From JASGDN01 sp049840815 (GTDB taxonomy: Bacteria; Chloroflexota; Chloroflexia; Thermomicrobiales; UBA6265): a stretch of 64,000 bases of DNA. The position numbers and the translations under genes were made by a program. Location: positions 1-64,000 of the forward strand of contig JASGJI010000002.1 in the NCBI GenBank assembly GCA_049840815.1, given 5' to 3'. Positions 41,116 through 49,159 of the stretch are shown in pieces (positions within the stretch are counted from its first letter, which is position 1; every line of letters begins with the position of its first letter). A model generated the notes under the pieces. The model was not told the DNA's origin. It worked only from the letters and a program-made list of their open reading frames with translations, and made no database searches.

Positions 41116-42243
41116 ATGACTTCCTCCAAGGCCTTCACCGCTCCCGAGTCGATGATCCGCACCGGCGTCGAGCCTGTCACCGGCTACCGCCCAGGCGCGT
41201 CGGACCTCACCACCGAGCGCACGGCCCGCCTCGACTGGAATGAATCGCCGTTCGGCCTCTCCCCGAAAGCACAGGCCGCGTTGGAGTCGTACGATTCCGG
41301 CAACCGCTACCCCGACTACATGCAGACGCCACTGCGCGAGGCCCTTTCCGCCTATACGGGAGTCGAGGTCGACCGCATCATTCCCGGTGCCGGCCTGGAT
41401 GATGTCTTCCAGACGCTCGCCATGCTCATCATCAATCCCGGCGACGAGGTCATCATCCACGAGCCGACCTTCGGTGTGTATCGCAGCCTCTTCTCGTTGA
41501 ATGGCGCGACCATCGTCAACGTCCCGCTCGGACCGGCGCCGGACTTCGCGCTGAACGTCGACGGCATCATCGCCGCCGTCACCGAGCGCACCAAGCTCGT
41601 CATCATCTGCCAGCCGAACAACCCGACCGGCCACCTCTTCCCGCGGACGGATGTCGAGCGCATCATCACCTCCGTCCCCTGCATGGTCGCCATCGACGAG
41701 GCCTATGCCGAGTTCAGCGGCACCAGCCAGCTCGATCTGGCCGAGTCTTACGAGAACGTGATCGTCTTGCGCACGCTCAGCAAGTTCGCCGGCCTCGCGG
41801 GCTACCGCGTCGGCTACGGCATCTTCCCGAAATGGACGGTTCCCTACCTGAACCGCGTCGCACCGCCGTTCTTCAACATCTCGGCCATCTCCTCCGCCGT
41901 CGCCACCGCCTCGCTCGCCGATCTCGACGTGCTGAACGAGCGTCTGGCACTCCTGCTCGCGGAACGGGAACAACTCTCCGCCAACCTGGAAGAGATCCCC
42001 GGCGTGACGGTGCATCCCTCCGCCACCAACTTCATCCTCGTCGACCTCCCGATGGAGACCAGCGAGGGCATGCTCGCGGATCTGGCGGAGCGCCGCGTCT
42101 TCGTGCGCCGCTTCGGGCATCCGGATCATGGGCTTGGCCATTGCCTGCGCATCAGCATCGGATCGCCGGAAGACAACCGCCTCTTCCTCGACACGATCAC
42201 CGAACTGCTGCCGAAGCATCGGACCACCACCAACGCCGACTGA
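41116..42243 (+). CDS. hisC: Histidinol-phosphate aminotransferase, 375 aa
   Basis: ATG at 41116. Type I fold PLP enzyme: RLDWNESPFGLSP, NRYPDYMQTPLREAL, CQPNNPTGHLFP, AIDEAYAEF and LRTLSKFAGLAGYRVGYGI with the PLP lysine in LSKFAGLAG. Length and motifs fit HisC, and position between hisG and hisB supports it over related aminotransferases. Confidence 0.94.
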   Translation: MTSSKAFTAPESMIRTGVEPVTGYRPGASDLTTERTARLDWNESPFGLSPKAQAALESYDSGNRYPDYMQTPLREALSAYTGVEVDRIIPGAGLDDVFQTLAMLIINPGDEVIIHEPTFGVYRSLFSLNGATIVNVPLGPAPDFALNVDGIIAAVTERTKLVIICQPNNPTGHLFPRTDVERIITSVPCMVAIDEAYAEFSGTSQLDLAESYENVIVLRTLSKFAGLAGYRVGYGIFPKWTVPYLNRVAPPFFNISAISSAVATASLADLDVLNERLALLLAEREQLSANLEEIPGVTVHPSATNFILVDLPMETSEGMLADLAERRVFVRRFGHPDHGLGHCLRISIGSPEDNRLFLDTITELLPKHRTTTNAD

Positions 42244-42280
42244 TCCCGCCCGCCACCGAACCTGATTCCGGAGCCCTCGC

Positions 42281-42877
42281 ATGACCGCACGCACCGCCGC
42301 CATCGCTCGCCGCACCGGCGAGACCGACATCACCCTCTCACTTGACATCGACGGCACGGGAATCGTCCATGCCGACACCGGTGTGCTCTTCCTCGACCAC
42401 ATGCTGCACGCCTTCGGGCGGCACGGGCGGCTCGACCTGACGGTGAACGCGACGGGCGATGCGGCGATGGACCCCCATCACACGGTGGAGGATGTCGGGA
42501 TCGCGATCGGGCAGGCGCTGAAGACAGCCTTCGGTGATCGCGCCGGCATCGAACGCTACGGCTTCGCCTACGCCCCGCTGGACGAGGCGCTGGCCCGCGT
42601 CGTGATCGATATCTCCGGCCGCCCGTTCCTCCATTACGAAGGCGACTTCCCGGAGGCCGTCATCGGCGCCGACTTCGCGAGCAGCCTGGTCGAGGAGTTC
42701 TGGCGCGCCGTGGCGATGAACGCCGGCCTGACGGTCCATATCGACCTCATCCGCGCGCGAAATAGCCATCACGCCGCCGAGGCCATCTTCAAGGCCGCAG
42801 CGGTCGCCTTCCGCACCGCCGCCCGTCAGACCGGCATCGCCGGGAGCGTACCGTCCACGAAGGGGGTGCTCGCATGA
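42281..42877 (+). CDS. hisB: Imidazoleglycerol-phosphate dehydratase, 198 aa
   Basis: Complete monofunctional HisB with both metal-binding repeats: FLDHMLHAFGRHGRLDL, DPHHTVEDVGIAIGQAL and SLVEEFWRAVAMNAGLTVHIDL, RNSHHAAEAIFKA. It removes water from imidazoleglycerol phosphate. Its stop overlaps the hisH start (ATGA). Confidence 0.96.
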   Translation: MTARTAAIARRTGETDITLSLDIDGTGIVHADTGVLFLDHMLHAFGRHGRLDLTVNATGDAAMDPHHTVEDVGIAIGQALKTAFGDRAGIERYGFAYAPLDEALARVVIDISGRPFLHYEGDFPEAVIGADFASSLVEEFWRAVAMNAGLTVHIDLIRARNSHHAAEAIFKAAAVAFRTAARQTGIAGSVPSTKGVLA

Positions 42878-43470
42878 TCGCCATCATCGACTACGACGCC
42901 GGCAACCTCCGCTCCATCCAGCGCGCACTGCTCGAGACCGGCGCGGATGTCGCGATTACCTCCGATCCTGCCACCGTCGTCGCGGCGGATCGCGTGGTCT
43001 TCCCCGGCGACGGTCACGCCAAGACGGCGATGGACACCCTCCACGCACGTGGCCTGGTCGATGCGATCCATGAGAGTGTGAACGCCGGAAAACCCTTCCT
43101 CGGTGTCTGCGTCGGCATGCAACTCCTGTTCGAGGAGATGGAGGAAGGCCCGACCACCGGCCTCGGCCTCCTGAAGGGCTCGGTCCGCAAGCTGCCGGAG
43201 ACCGTGAAGGTGCCCCAGATCGGCTGGAACACCGTCAGCTTCCGCGAGGATTCACCGCTGGCCCATCTCGACGGCGCGTACTTCTACTTCGTCCACTCCT
43301 TTGCCCCCCAGGCCGGCCAGGACGAGGACATCGCCGGACAGACGGACTACGGGGTGCGCTTCACGAGCGTCGTGATGCGCGACAACGTATGGGGCACGCA
43401 GTTCCACCCGGAGAAGAGCGGCGAGGACGGCCTCGATCTCATCCGCACCTGGGCCTCGTGGAGGACTTAG
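42874..43470 (+). CDS. hisH: Imidazole glycerol phosphate synthase glutaminase subunit, 198 aa
   Basis: Class I glutamine amidotransferase with nucleophile Cys in FLGVCVGMQLL and the His-Glu pair in GTQFHPEKSGEDG. It feeds ammonia to HisF. The gene overlaps hisB. The operon is then interrupted by a four-helix-bundle gene before hisA. Confidence 0.96.
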   Translation: MIAIIDYDAGNLRSIQRALLETGADVAITSDPATVVAADRVVFPGDGHAKTAMDTLHARGLVDAIHESVNAGKPFLGVCVGMQLLFEEMEEGPTTGLGLLKGSVRKLPETVKVPQIGWNTVSFREDSPLAHLDGAYFYFVHSFAPQAGQDEDIAGQTDYGVRFTSVVMRDNVWGTQFHPEKSGEDGLDLIRTWASWRT

Positions 43471-43489
43471 GACAGAGGACTGAGAACAG
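43469..43489 (+). repeat. Left arm flanking the four-helix-bundle gene
   Basis: AGGACAGAGGACTGAGAACA, overlapping the hisH stop. It is roughly complementary to the block 43914-43940 (CTCTGTCCTCCGTTCTC...) on the other side of the inserted gene, and shares GAGGACTGAGAA with the repeat at 55754-55775. Confidence 0.65.
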
Positions 43490-43516
43490 GGCTGGTAACC
43501 AGGGAGTGAGGGAGCT

Positions 43517-43897
43517 ATGCACTATCGTGGGCTCATCGTGTGGCAGAAGGCGATGGCTGCGGCCAAAGCGATCTATGTGCTGGTTCCGATGCTTCCACGA
43601 GAAGAAGCGTTCGGAATGCGATCCCAGATCACACGTGCGGTCGTTTCGATCCCGGCGAATATCGCCGAGGGATGGACACGTGAATCTCCCAGGGAGCGAG
43701 CCAACCATCTCTCGATCGCCCACGGGTCGCTATCAGAGACGGAAACGCTCCTGACACTCTGCGAGGAGATCGGCTGGTTCCCTGTGGAACAGACGATGCA
43801 TGCGCGAGGGCTGCTCGGTGAGGTCAGCAAAATGCTGGCAACCATGCGTCGCAATCTTCGCGCAGAGCACACAACGCGAGACATACCGCCTCGATAA
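43517..43897 (+). CDS. Four-helix-bundle (S23/IVP-type) protein inserted in the his operon, 126 aa
   Basis: The product matches the family once described from 23S rRNA intervening sequences and related to the Avd protein of diversity-generating retroelements: YRGLIVWQKAMAAAKAIYVL, FGMRSQITRAVVSIPANIAEGW, SPRERANHLSIAHGSLSETETLL. The function of free-standing members is unknown; Avd binds RNA and reverse transcriptase. The gene interrupts hisH-hisA and is bracketed by imperfect inverted repeats, so it behaves like a small mobile unit. No reverse transcriptase is in the window. Confidence 0.88.
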   Translation: MHYRGLIVWQKAMAAAKAIYVLVPMLPREEAFGMRSQITRAVVSIPANIAEGWTRESPRERANHLSIAHGSLSETETLLTLCEEIGWFPVEQTMHARGLLGEVSKMLATMRRNLRAEHTTRDIPPR

Positions 43898-43913
43898 CAC
43901 CCTCTCACACCTT

Positions 43914-43940
43914 CGTTCTCTGTCCTCCGTTCTCTGTCCT
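43914..43940 (+). repeat. Right arm flanking the four-helix-bundle gene
   Basis: Two tandem CGTTCTCTGTCCTC-like units, inverse of the left arm at 43469-43489. hisA starts 15 bases further on. Confidence 0.65.
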
Positions 43941-43954
43941 CGTTGGAGCCCCCT

Positions 43955-44713
43955 GTGATCATCTATCCCGCAATCGACATCCGAGGCGGTCGCGCCGTTC
44001 GCCTCGTGGAAGGTGATTTCAGCCGCGAGACGCAGTTCGACGCCGATCCCGTCGACGCTGCCCGCCGCTGGCAAGACGCCGGTGCCGAGTGGATTCACAT
44101 CGTGGATCTCGACGGCGCGCGCGATGGCACCGGCGCCAACCGCGACGCCATCGCCCGCATCCGGCAGGAGGTGGACGTCCAGATCGAGGTCGGCGGCGGC
44201 ATCCGTACGGAAGCCGATCTGGAGGCATTGAGCGCCCTCGGCGTCGACCGCTTCATCCTCGGCTCCATCGCCATCAGCGACCCCGATTTCACCGAACGCG
44301 CCATCGCCACATACGGCGATGCGATCGCCGTCGGCCTCGATGCCCGCAACGGCAAGGTCGCCACTCAGGGCTGGCTCGAACAGACTGATGTGGACGCCAT
44401 CGAGGTCGCCAAGCGCTTCGCCGATGCTGGCCTCAAGCACGTCATCTTCACGGACATCCTGCGCGACGGCACCTTCCAGGGGCCGAACCTCGATGCCCTC
44501 CGCGCCCTCATCGCGGCCGTCCGCATCGATGTGATCGCCTCCGGCGGCGTCGGATCGCTGACCGATGTCGAGGCGATCGCCAGCACCGGCGCTGGCGGCG
44601 TCATCATCGGCAGCGCGCTCTACCACGGCAAGATCGCCCTCACCGACGCCCTCGTCATCGGCAGCACCGCTGCTCTTGCTGCTCGTTCCCTGCCCGCCGG
44701 AGATGCCGCATGA
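43955..44713 (+). CDS. hisA: ProFAR isomerase, 252 aa
   Basis: GTG at 43955, immediately before IIYPAIDIRGGRAVRLVEGD. (beta-alpha)8 barrel with the catalytic Asp in PAIDIRGG and the second Asp/Thr region in FTDILRDGTFQGPN; phosphate loops IEVGGGIRT and VIASGGVGS. It opens the ring of ProFAR. The stop overlaps the hisF start. Confidence 0.95.
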   Translation: MIIYPAIDIRGGRAVRLVEGDFSRETQFDADPVDAARRWQDAGAEWIHIVDLDGARDGTGANRDAIARIRQEVDVQIEVGGGIRTEADLEALSALGVDRFILGSIAISDPDFTERAIATYGDAIAVGLDARNGKVATQGWLEQTDVDAIEVAKRFADAGLKHVIFTDILRDGTFQGPNLDALRALIAAVRIDVIASGGVGSLTDVEAIASTGAGGVIIGSALYHGKIALTDALVIGSTAALAARSLPAGDAA

Positions 44714-45555
44714 ACGCCACTGTCCCACCAGTCACCGATGCACCGGTCGCAACGAGCAACAACCTCACCGTCCGCGTCATCCCCTGCCTCGACGTGACGA
44801 AGGGTCGGGTCGTAAAGGGCGTCGAGTTCATCGACCTGCGCGACGCAGGTGATCCGGTCGAGATGGCGAAGGTCTACTACGCCGAGGGCGCCGACGAACT
44901 CACCTTCCTCGACATCACCGCCTCGTCCGACAGCCGTGAAACCATGGTCGATGTCGTGGCGCGCACCGCCGATCAGCTCTTCATCCCGCTCACCGTCGGC
45001 GGCGGCATCCGCACCGTCACCGACATGAAGCGGATGCTGCATGCCGGCGCGGACAAGGTCTCCGTCAACACCGCCGCCATCGCCCGCCCGGAGGTCCTGA
45101 CCGAGGGCGCGGAGGCGTTCGGCTCGCAGTGCATCGTGATCGCCATCGACGCTCGCTACCGGCCCGAGAGCGGCCACTGGGAGGTCTTCACCCACGGAGG
45201 ACGCAACCCGACCGGCCTCGACGCAGTCGAATGGGCGCATCGGGCTGCAAACCTCGGCGCGGGCGAGATCCTGCTGACCAGCATGGACCGCGATGGCACC
45301 GGCCTCGGCTACGACACCGACCTGCTGGAGGCCGTCGCAGGCGCCGTGAATGTCCCGGTCATCGCCTCCGGTGGCGCGGGCACCTTCGATCACTTCGTGG
45401 ATGCCCTGCGCCCCGGACGCGCCGATGCCGTGCTGGCCGCGTCCCTCTTCCACTTCGGCTCCATGCGCATCCGGGAGGTGAAGGATCATCTGCGGGCCGC
45501 AGGTCTGCCGGTCCGCACTGAACGCAGCGAACGCGCCGAACGGCAGCCGGCATGA
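44710..45555 (+). CDS. hisF: Imidazole glycerol phosphate synthase cyclase subunit, 281 aa
   Basis: ATG overlaps the hisA stop. VRVIPCLDVTKGRVVKGVEF, ELTFLDITASS, VGGGIRTVTDMKRML, SMDRDGTGLGYD and VIASGGAGTFDHF are the HisF barrel motifs with catalytic aspartates in CLDV and DRDGT. N- and C-terminal extensions of about 15 residues are not conserved. With HisH it makes imidazole glycerol phosphate and AICAR. Confidence 0.95.
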   Translation: MNATVPPVTDAPVATSNNLTVRVIPCLDVTKGRVVKGVEFIDLRDAGDPVEMAKVYYAEGADELTFLDITASSDSRETMVDVVARTADQLFIPLTVGGGIRTVTDMKRMLHAGADKVSVNTAAIARPEVLTEGAEAFGSQCIVIAIDARYRPESGHWEVFTHGGRNPTGLDAVEWAHRAANLGAGEILLTSMDRDGTGLGYDTDLLEAVAGAVNVPVIASGGAGTFDHFVDALRPGRADAVLAASLFHFGSMRIREVKDHLRAAGLPVRTERSERAERQPA

Positions 45556-46538
45556 GCGACCTTCCCATCTCCTTCGGCGAGGACGGTCAGGCGCTCGTTC
45601 CCGTCGTGACGCAGGAAGCATCCAGCGGTCAGGTGCTGATGGTCGGCTTCATGAACCGCCTCGCCTTCGACCGCACCCGCGAAACCGGGCTCGTCCACTA
45701 TTGGAGCCGCAGCCGGGCCAAGCTCTGGCAGAAAGGCGAGACCTCCGGACACGTCCAGCGCGTTCAGGCGATCTATGTCAACTGCGAGCAGAACACCCTC
45801 CTGATGGAGGTGGAGCAGGTCGGGGCCGTCTGCCACGATGGCTACCCCACCTGCTACTACCGCCGCCTGGAGCCGGACAACTCGCTGACCGTCGTCCGCG
45901 ACCGCTGGTTCGACCCGGCGGATGTCTACGGCGACGCTTCCACGAGCGCCCCGGACACGTCCGGCACTCCGAACGCTCCGGGCGCTCCGAACGGCCTTGA
46001 GACCGTGACCCGCGCCTGGTGGGCGGCCTTCGAGACCCTGCGCGATACCGATCTCACCGCCGAGTCCGGTACCTCACGCATGCTCCGCACGCAGGAAGAC
46101 ACGATCACCCCGCGCATCGTCGACGAGCTCGGCGAGTTGGCCGGCGTCCTCGATGGCACGCACGTCCATCGCACGCAAGCCGAGGATGCCGCACTGGAGG
46201 GCGGGCAGGTCTGCTACTGGCTGGCCCTGCGCGGGGTGCATGCCGGGCTGTTGTGGGGGCAGGTGCGACCGGACCGCGCCCTTGATGCCCCGGATGACGG
46301 CGACATCCCCTCCCCCGGCGCGTTGAGCACCATCCTGCGCGCGCAGGCGGCCCAGTGGCAGTCCGAGACGCCGCAGGACCTCGCCGCCCGCCTCCACGAG
46401 ACGTTCGCGCTGGCCGCCGCCGCGATGGCGAGCCTCGGGGTCGCGCCGCTGGAGGTGATCCGGGCCGACCTCGATTCACTCCGCAGGCGTCCCTACCTGG
46501 CAAGCCTGATCGCCTCCACCACCGGGACCATGGCATGA
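45552..46538 (+). CDS. hisI: Phosphoribosyl-AMP cyclohydrolase with a divergent C-terminal domain, 328 aa
   Basis: ATG overlaps the hisF stop. Residues 1-120 are HisI: HYWSRSRAKLWQKGETSG and zinc cysteines in NCEQN and CHDGYPTCYYR. The usual DCDxD metal motif reads NCEQN, a variant I believe occurs in other phyla. Residues about 145-328 replace HisE with a helical domain (IVDELGELAGVLDG..., DAALEGGQVCYWLALRG) that looks at most remotely like the MazG/HisE fold. It may supply the phosphoribosyl-ATP pyrophosphatase step, for which no other gene is seen. Confidence 0.85.
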   Translation: MSDLPISFGEDGQALVPVVTQEASSGQVLMVGFMNRLAFDRTRETGLVHYWSRSRAKLWQKGETSGHVQRVQAIYVNCEQNTLLMEVEQVGAVCHDGYPTCYYRRLEPDNSLTVVRDRWFDPADVYGDASTSAPDTSGTPNAPGAPNGLETVTRAWWAAFETLRDTDLTAESGTSRMLRTQEDTITPRIVDELGELAGVLDGTHVHRTQAEDAALEGGQVCYWLALRGVHAGLLWGQVRPDRALDAPDDGDIPSPGALSTILRAQAAQWQSETPQDLAARLHETFALAAAAMASLGVAPLEVIRADLDSLRRRPYLASLIASTTGTMA

Positions 46539-47413
46539 GCGACGAGACAGCCCGTGTCACCAACCGCGAGCGCCTCTGGACGCCGTGGCGCATGCGCTAC
46601 ATTGCCAGCGGGTCGGCCCGCGAGGATGGATGCGTCTTCTGCAACCGCCTCGCGCGGCAGGACGATGTCGATTCGCTGATCCTCCACCGCGGAGATCACG
46701 CCTTCGTCATCATGAACCTCTTCCCGTACAACTCGGGCCACATCATGATCCTGCCGAACGCGCATGTGGACGATCCCACCGCGCTCAATGGCGAGACGAT
46801 CCGCGAGATGGCCGAGCTGATGCCCGTCTGCGTGCGGGCGTTGCGCCGGGTCTTCGCTTGCCAGGGGTTCAACATCGGCTACAACGTCGGGTCCGCCGCC
46901 GGAGCCGGCATCGCCGAGCACCTGCACCAGCACATCGTCCCGCGCTGGAACGGGGACGCGAACTTCATGCCCGTCCTCGCCTCGACCATCGCGATGCCGG
47001 AACTGATTCCGGCCAGCTACGCCAAGATCCGGGCCGAGGTCGAACGCGAACTCCACGGGACGACCGCCGCGACCATTCTCATGCTTACCGACGACGACCG
47101 CGCCATCGTCACGCGTGACGGAAGTCTCCCAGTCATCACGCCGGACGCCGACCAGCCGGTCTGGCGAGCCGCGATTGCGCCGTTCCGGGGCTGGGTGGAC
47201 GAGATCGAGATCGCGGGCTGGAGCGGGTCCGTCAGCACGCGCGACGAACCGCGGCAGACGGCCATCACCCTGCGCGGAGCCGTGCGAAGCAGCGATATCC
47301 CAGCGGGCTTTACGGTGGGTATCCCGGATTTCGACGCACCCGATCGGGCGATGATCGACCGGGCGCTGGCCCACCTCGCCCCGAAGATCGCACCACCCCC
47401 GTACCTCACCTGA
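46535..47413 (+). CDS. HIT-family nucleotide hydrolase/phosphorylase, 292 aa
   Basis: ATG overlaps the hisI stop. Zinc-type cysteines CVFC near the N-terminus and the HIT motif HLHQHIVPR (catalytic middle His) near residue 130, as in Ap4A phosphorylase/hydrolase-like members. About 120 C-terminal residues after the HIT domain are not recognised. The overlap suggests co-expression with histidine genes rather than a shared pathway. Confidence 0.88.
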   Translation: MSDETARVTNRERLWTPWRMRYIASGSAREDGCVFCNRLARQDDVDSLILHRGDHAFVIMNLFPYNSGHIMILPNAHVDDPTALNGETIREMAELMPVCVRALRRVFACQGFNIGYNVGSAAGAGIAEHLHQHIVPRWNGDANFMPVLASTIAMPELIPASYAKIRAEVERELHGTTAATILMLTDDDRAIVTRDGSLPVITPDADQPVWRAAIAPFRGWVDEIEIAGWSGSVSTRDEPRQTAITLRGAVRSSDIPAGFTVGIPDFDAPDRAMIDRALAHLAPKIAPPPYLT

Positions 47414-47502
47414 GATCAGCCAGATCGGCGACGTCGTCACTCCGGCTATAATCCCAAAGGAACACCCCCACGCACTGGGCCGCGTACGCACAGGGAGTAT
47501 CG

Positions 47503-48834
47503 GTGTCGTCGATTCAGGGTCATTCCTCATCCACATCCACCATCCACGCGAGCCGACTGACGCGCTGGGACCGAGCCGTGAGCTCCGTTCTTCGCGCGAT
47601 CACGGACACGCTGCTCGATCCGGTGATCATCCTCGCCGCGACGCTCTTCATGCTGGGCGGATCACCGGCCCAGATCGCCGCGCCAGCCGTCATCACGGCG
47701 CTCCTGTGGGCGGCAGGCCCCTTCGTCGTGCCGGCGATTGCCCGCCTGATCGGGGCGGTGATGCCGCTTGCCATCGCGGGCGTCGTCCTGCGGGCTGGTG
47801 CCGCCATCCTGATTCTCGCCATCGGCTTCCGCATCCAGCGGCTGAGTCCCGGCGATACGGTGGTGGCGATTCTGCTCTGCTACACGTTCTTCCAGCTCGG
47901 TGTTGCCCTCACGGATGAAACGTGGGGATCGCCGTGGGCGAACGGCAGCGGTCGGCGCATCTCGGCGTTCGGCTGGGTCACCCTGGTAACGGCCATCGTC
48001 TCGACGCTCGCCGCCATCGCCGCCGCCCGCACCCTTGACCCGATGCACGTGAACTTCCCGCATTCGGTGGGCCTGCTCTTCGTGCTCGGCGCCATCGCAG
48101 CGCTCTCCGCCTGCTGGTTCCTGGTCCTCGGCGAGTTCATGCATGCCGACGATGACCTCCCCGATGCCGCGAACGAGCCAGACGCCCGGATGCAATCGGC
48201 CTCCGGATATCGGTATCTCGCGTTCCAGGTCCTGTGGGCACTCTCACGGCTGGCCGATCCGTTCGTCATCGTCTTCGCGTTAAGCGAGATGTCGCTCTCG
48301 TTCCGGTACGTCGGCGTCGCCCTCGCGGCCTATGCCCTGCTACGCGGGATCGGGCAGCTGATCGCGGGCAGCCTTCCCCGCGCGCTCCCACCGGCCCGCA
48401 TGCTCCAGCTGGGATCGTTCCTCCGCTTCGTCTTCCTCGTCGTCGCGGGCGGCATCGCCGTCACCGCATCGAGCGCGTGGTACCAGGCCGAGATGACGAA
48501 CTCCGATGCCGCCTCATGGGCGCTTGCCTTCGCGTTCGGGGCGCTCGGAGTGGCGGTCGCCTTCAGCGACGATGCCCAACGCCGGTATCTCGGCCATCTG
48601 GAAGGCCGTCTCTCCGGCGACACGACGGGGGTCAGCCTGCCGGGGATCGTGCTGGCGCTGCTCTCGATCTCACCATTTGTGGGCGCATGGATCGTCGGGC
48701 GCTACTCGCTGGAAGGCGCGATCGTGACCGCCGCCGTCATCGCGTTCCTCGCGATGCTCGCCAGCGCGATGCTCGACATGCCAATCCGCCGACGTCGCGT
48801 GAAAGTCCGCCGCAACGCCGCCCGCCGCCGGTAA
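47503..48834 (+). CDS. MFS-like membrane protein, 443 aa
   Basis: GTG behind AGGGAG. About twelve hydrophobic segments in two halves with a cytoplasmic loop near the middle (DDDLPDAANEPDARMQ) and a basic end RRRRVKVRRNAARRR, the plan of major facilitator transporters. No substrate-specific motif is recognised, and the canonical loop-2/3 signature is weak. Separate from the his operon by 89 bases. Confidence 0.72.
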   Translation: MSSIQGHSSSTSTIHASRLTRWDRAVSSVLRAITDTLLDPVIILAATLFMLGGSPAQIAAPAVITALLWAAGPFVVPAIARLIGAVMPLAIAGVVLRAGAAILILAIGFRIQRLSPGDTVVAILLCYTFFQLGVALTDETWGSPWANGSGRRISAFGWVTLVTAIVSTLAAIAAARTLDPMHVNFPHSVGLLFVLGAIAALSACWFLVLGEFMHADDDLPDAANEPDARMQSASGYRYLAFQVLWALSRLADPFVIVFALSEMSLSFRYVGVALAAYALLRGIGQLIAGSLPRALPPARMLQLGSFLRFVFLVVAGGIAVTASSAWYQAEMTNSDAASWALAFAFGALGVAVAFSDDAQRRYLGHLEGRLSGDTTGVSLPGIVLALLSISPFVGAWIVGRYSLEGAIVTAAVIAFLAMLASAMLDMPIRRRRVKVRRNAARRR

Positions 48835-48853
48835 CCGTCGTAACTCCGGGGCT

Positions 48854-48898
48854 GCCTACGTAGTGGTCCGAAGCAGCTTGCGAAGCGGGCCTACGTAG
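48854..48898. repeat. Repeated palindrome GCCTACGTAG
   Basis: The 10-mer occurs at 48854-48863 and 48889-48898; each contains the palindrome CTACGTAG. The 325-base stretch 48835-49159 otherwise has no gene I can support. Confidence 0.5.
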
Positions 48899-49018
48899 GG
48901 CGAATCCTCGCAGTGGTTGCTGCGGCCGGTGGTTCGCCATTGGCCGAAGGTCACTCCTGGAGTCATCAACCGTTCCGGGATTTCCGGCTTCGCCGGATCG
49001 ATGCGGCTGCTGGGTCAG

Positions 49019-49044
49019 ACCCTTCGGCTGCGCTCAGGGCAGGC
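49019..49044. repeat. Widespread dispersed-repeat motif
   Basis: ACCCTTCGGCTGCGCTCAGG followed by GCAGGC. Read in reverse it encodes the well-known spurious peptide ACPERSRR, seen in intergenic repeats of many bacterial genomes. Confidence 0.65.
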
Positions 49045-49102
49045 TTGCTGACCCGCTACGGAGGACGGCAACCCGTTCGAACTCAGCTGTAAACACGAGA
49101 AA

Positions 49103-49127
49103 AGGAGGTCGCGTGACGCGACCTCCT
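49103..49127 (-). terminator. Terminator of the P5C dehydrogenase gene
   Basis: Arms AGGAGGTCGCG/CGCGACCTCCT with a 3-nt loop; on the minus strand TTTTCTC follows. Located 32 bases after the stop. Confidence 0.85.
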
Positions 49128-49159
49128 TCCTCCTTGTCCGCACTTGCGTGGACCGACGA

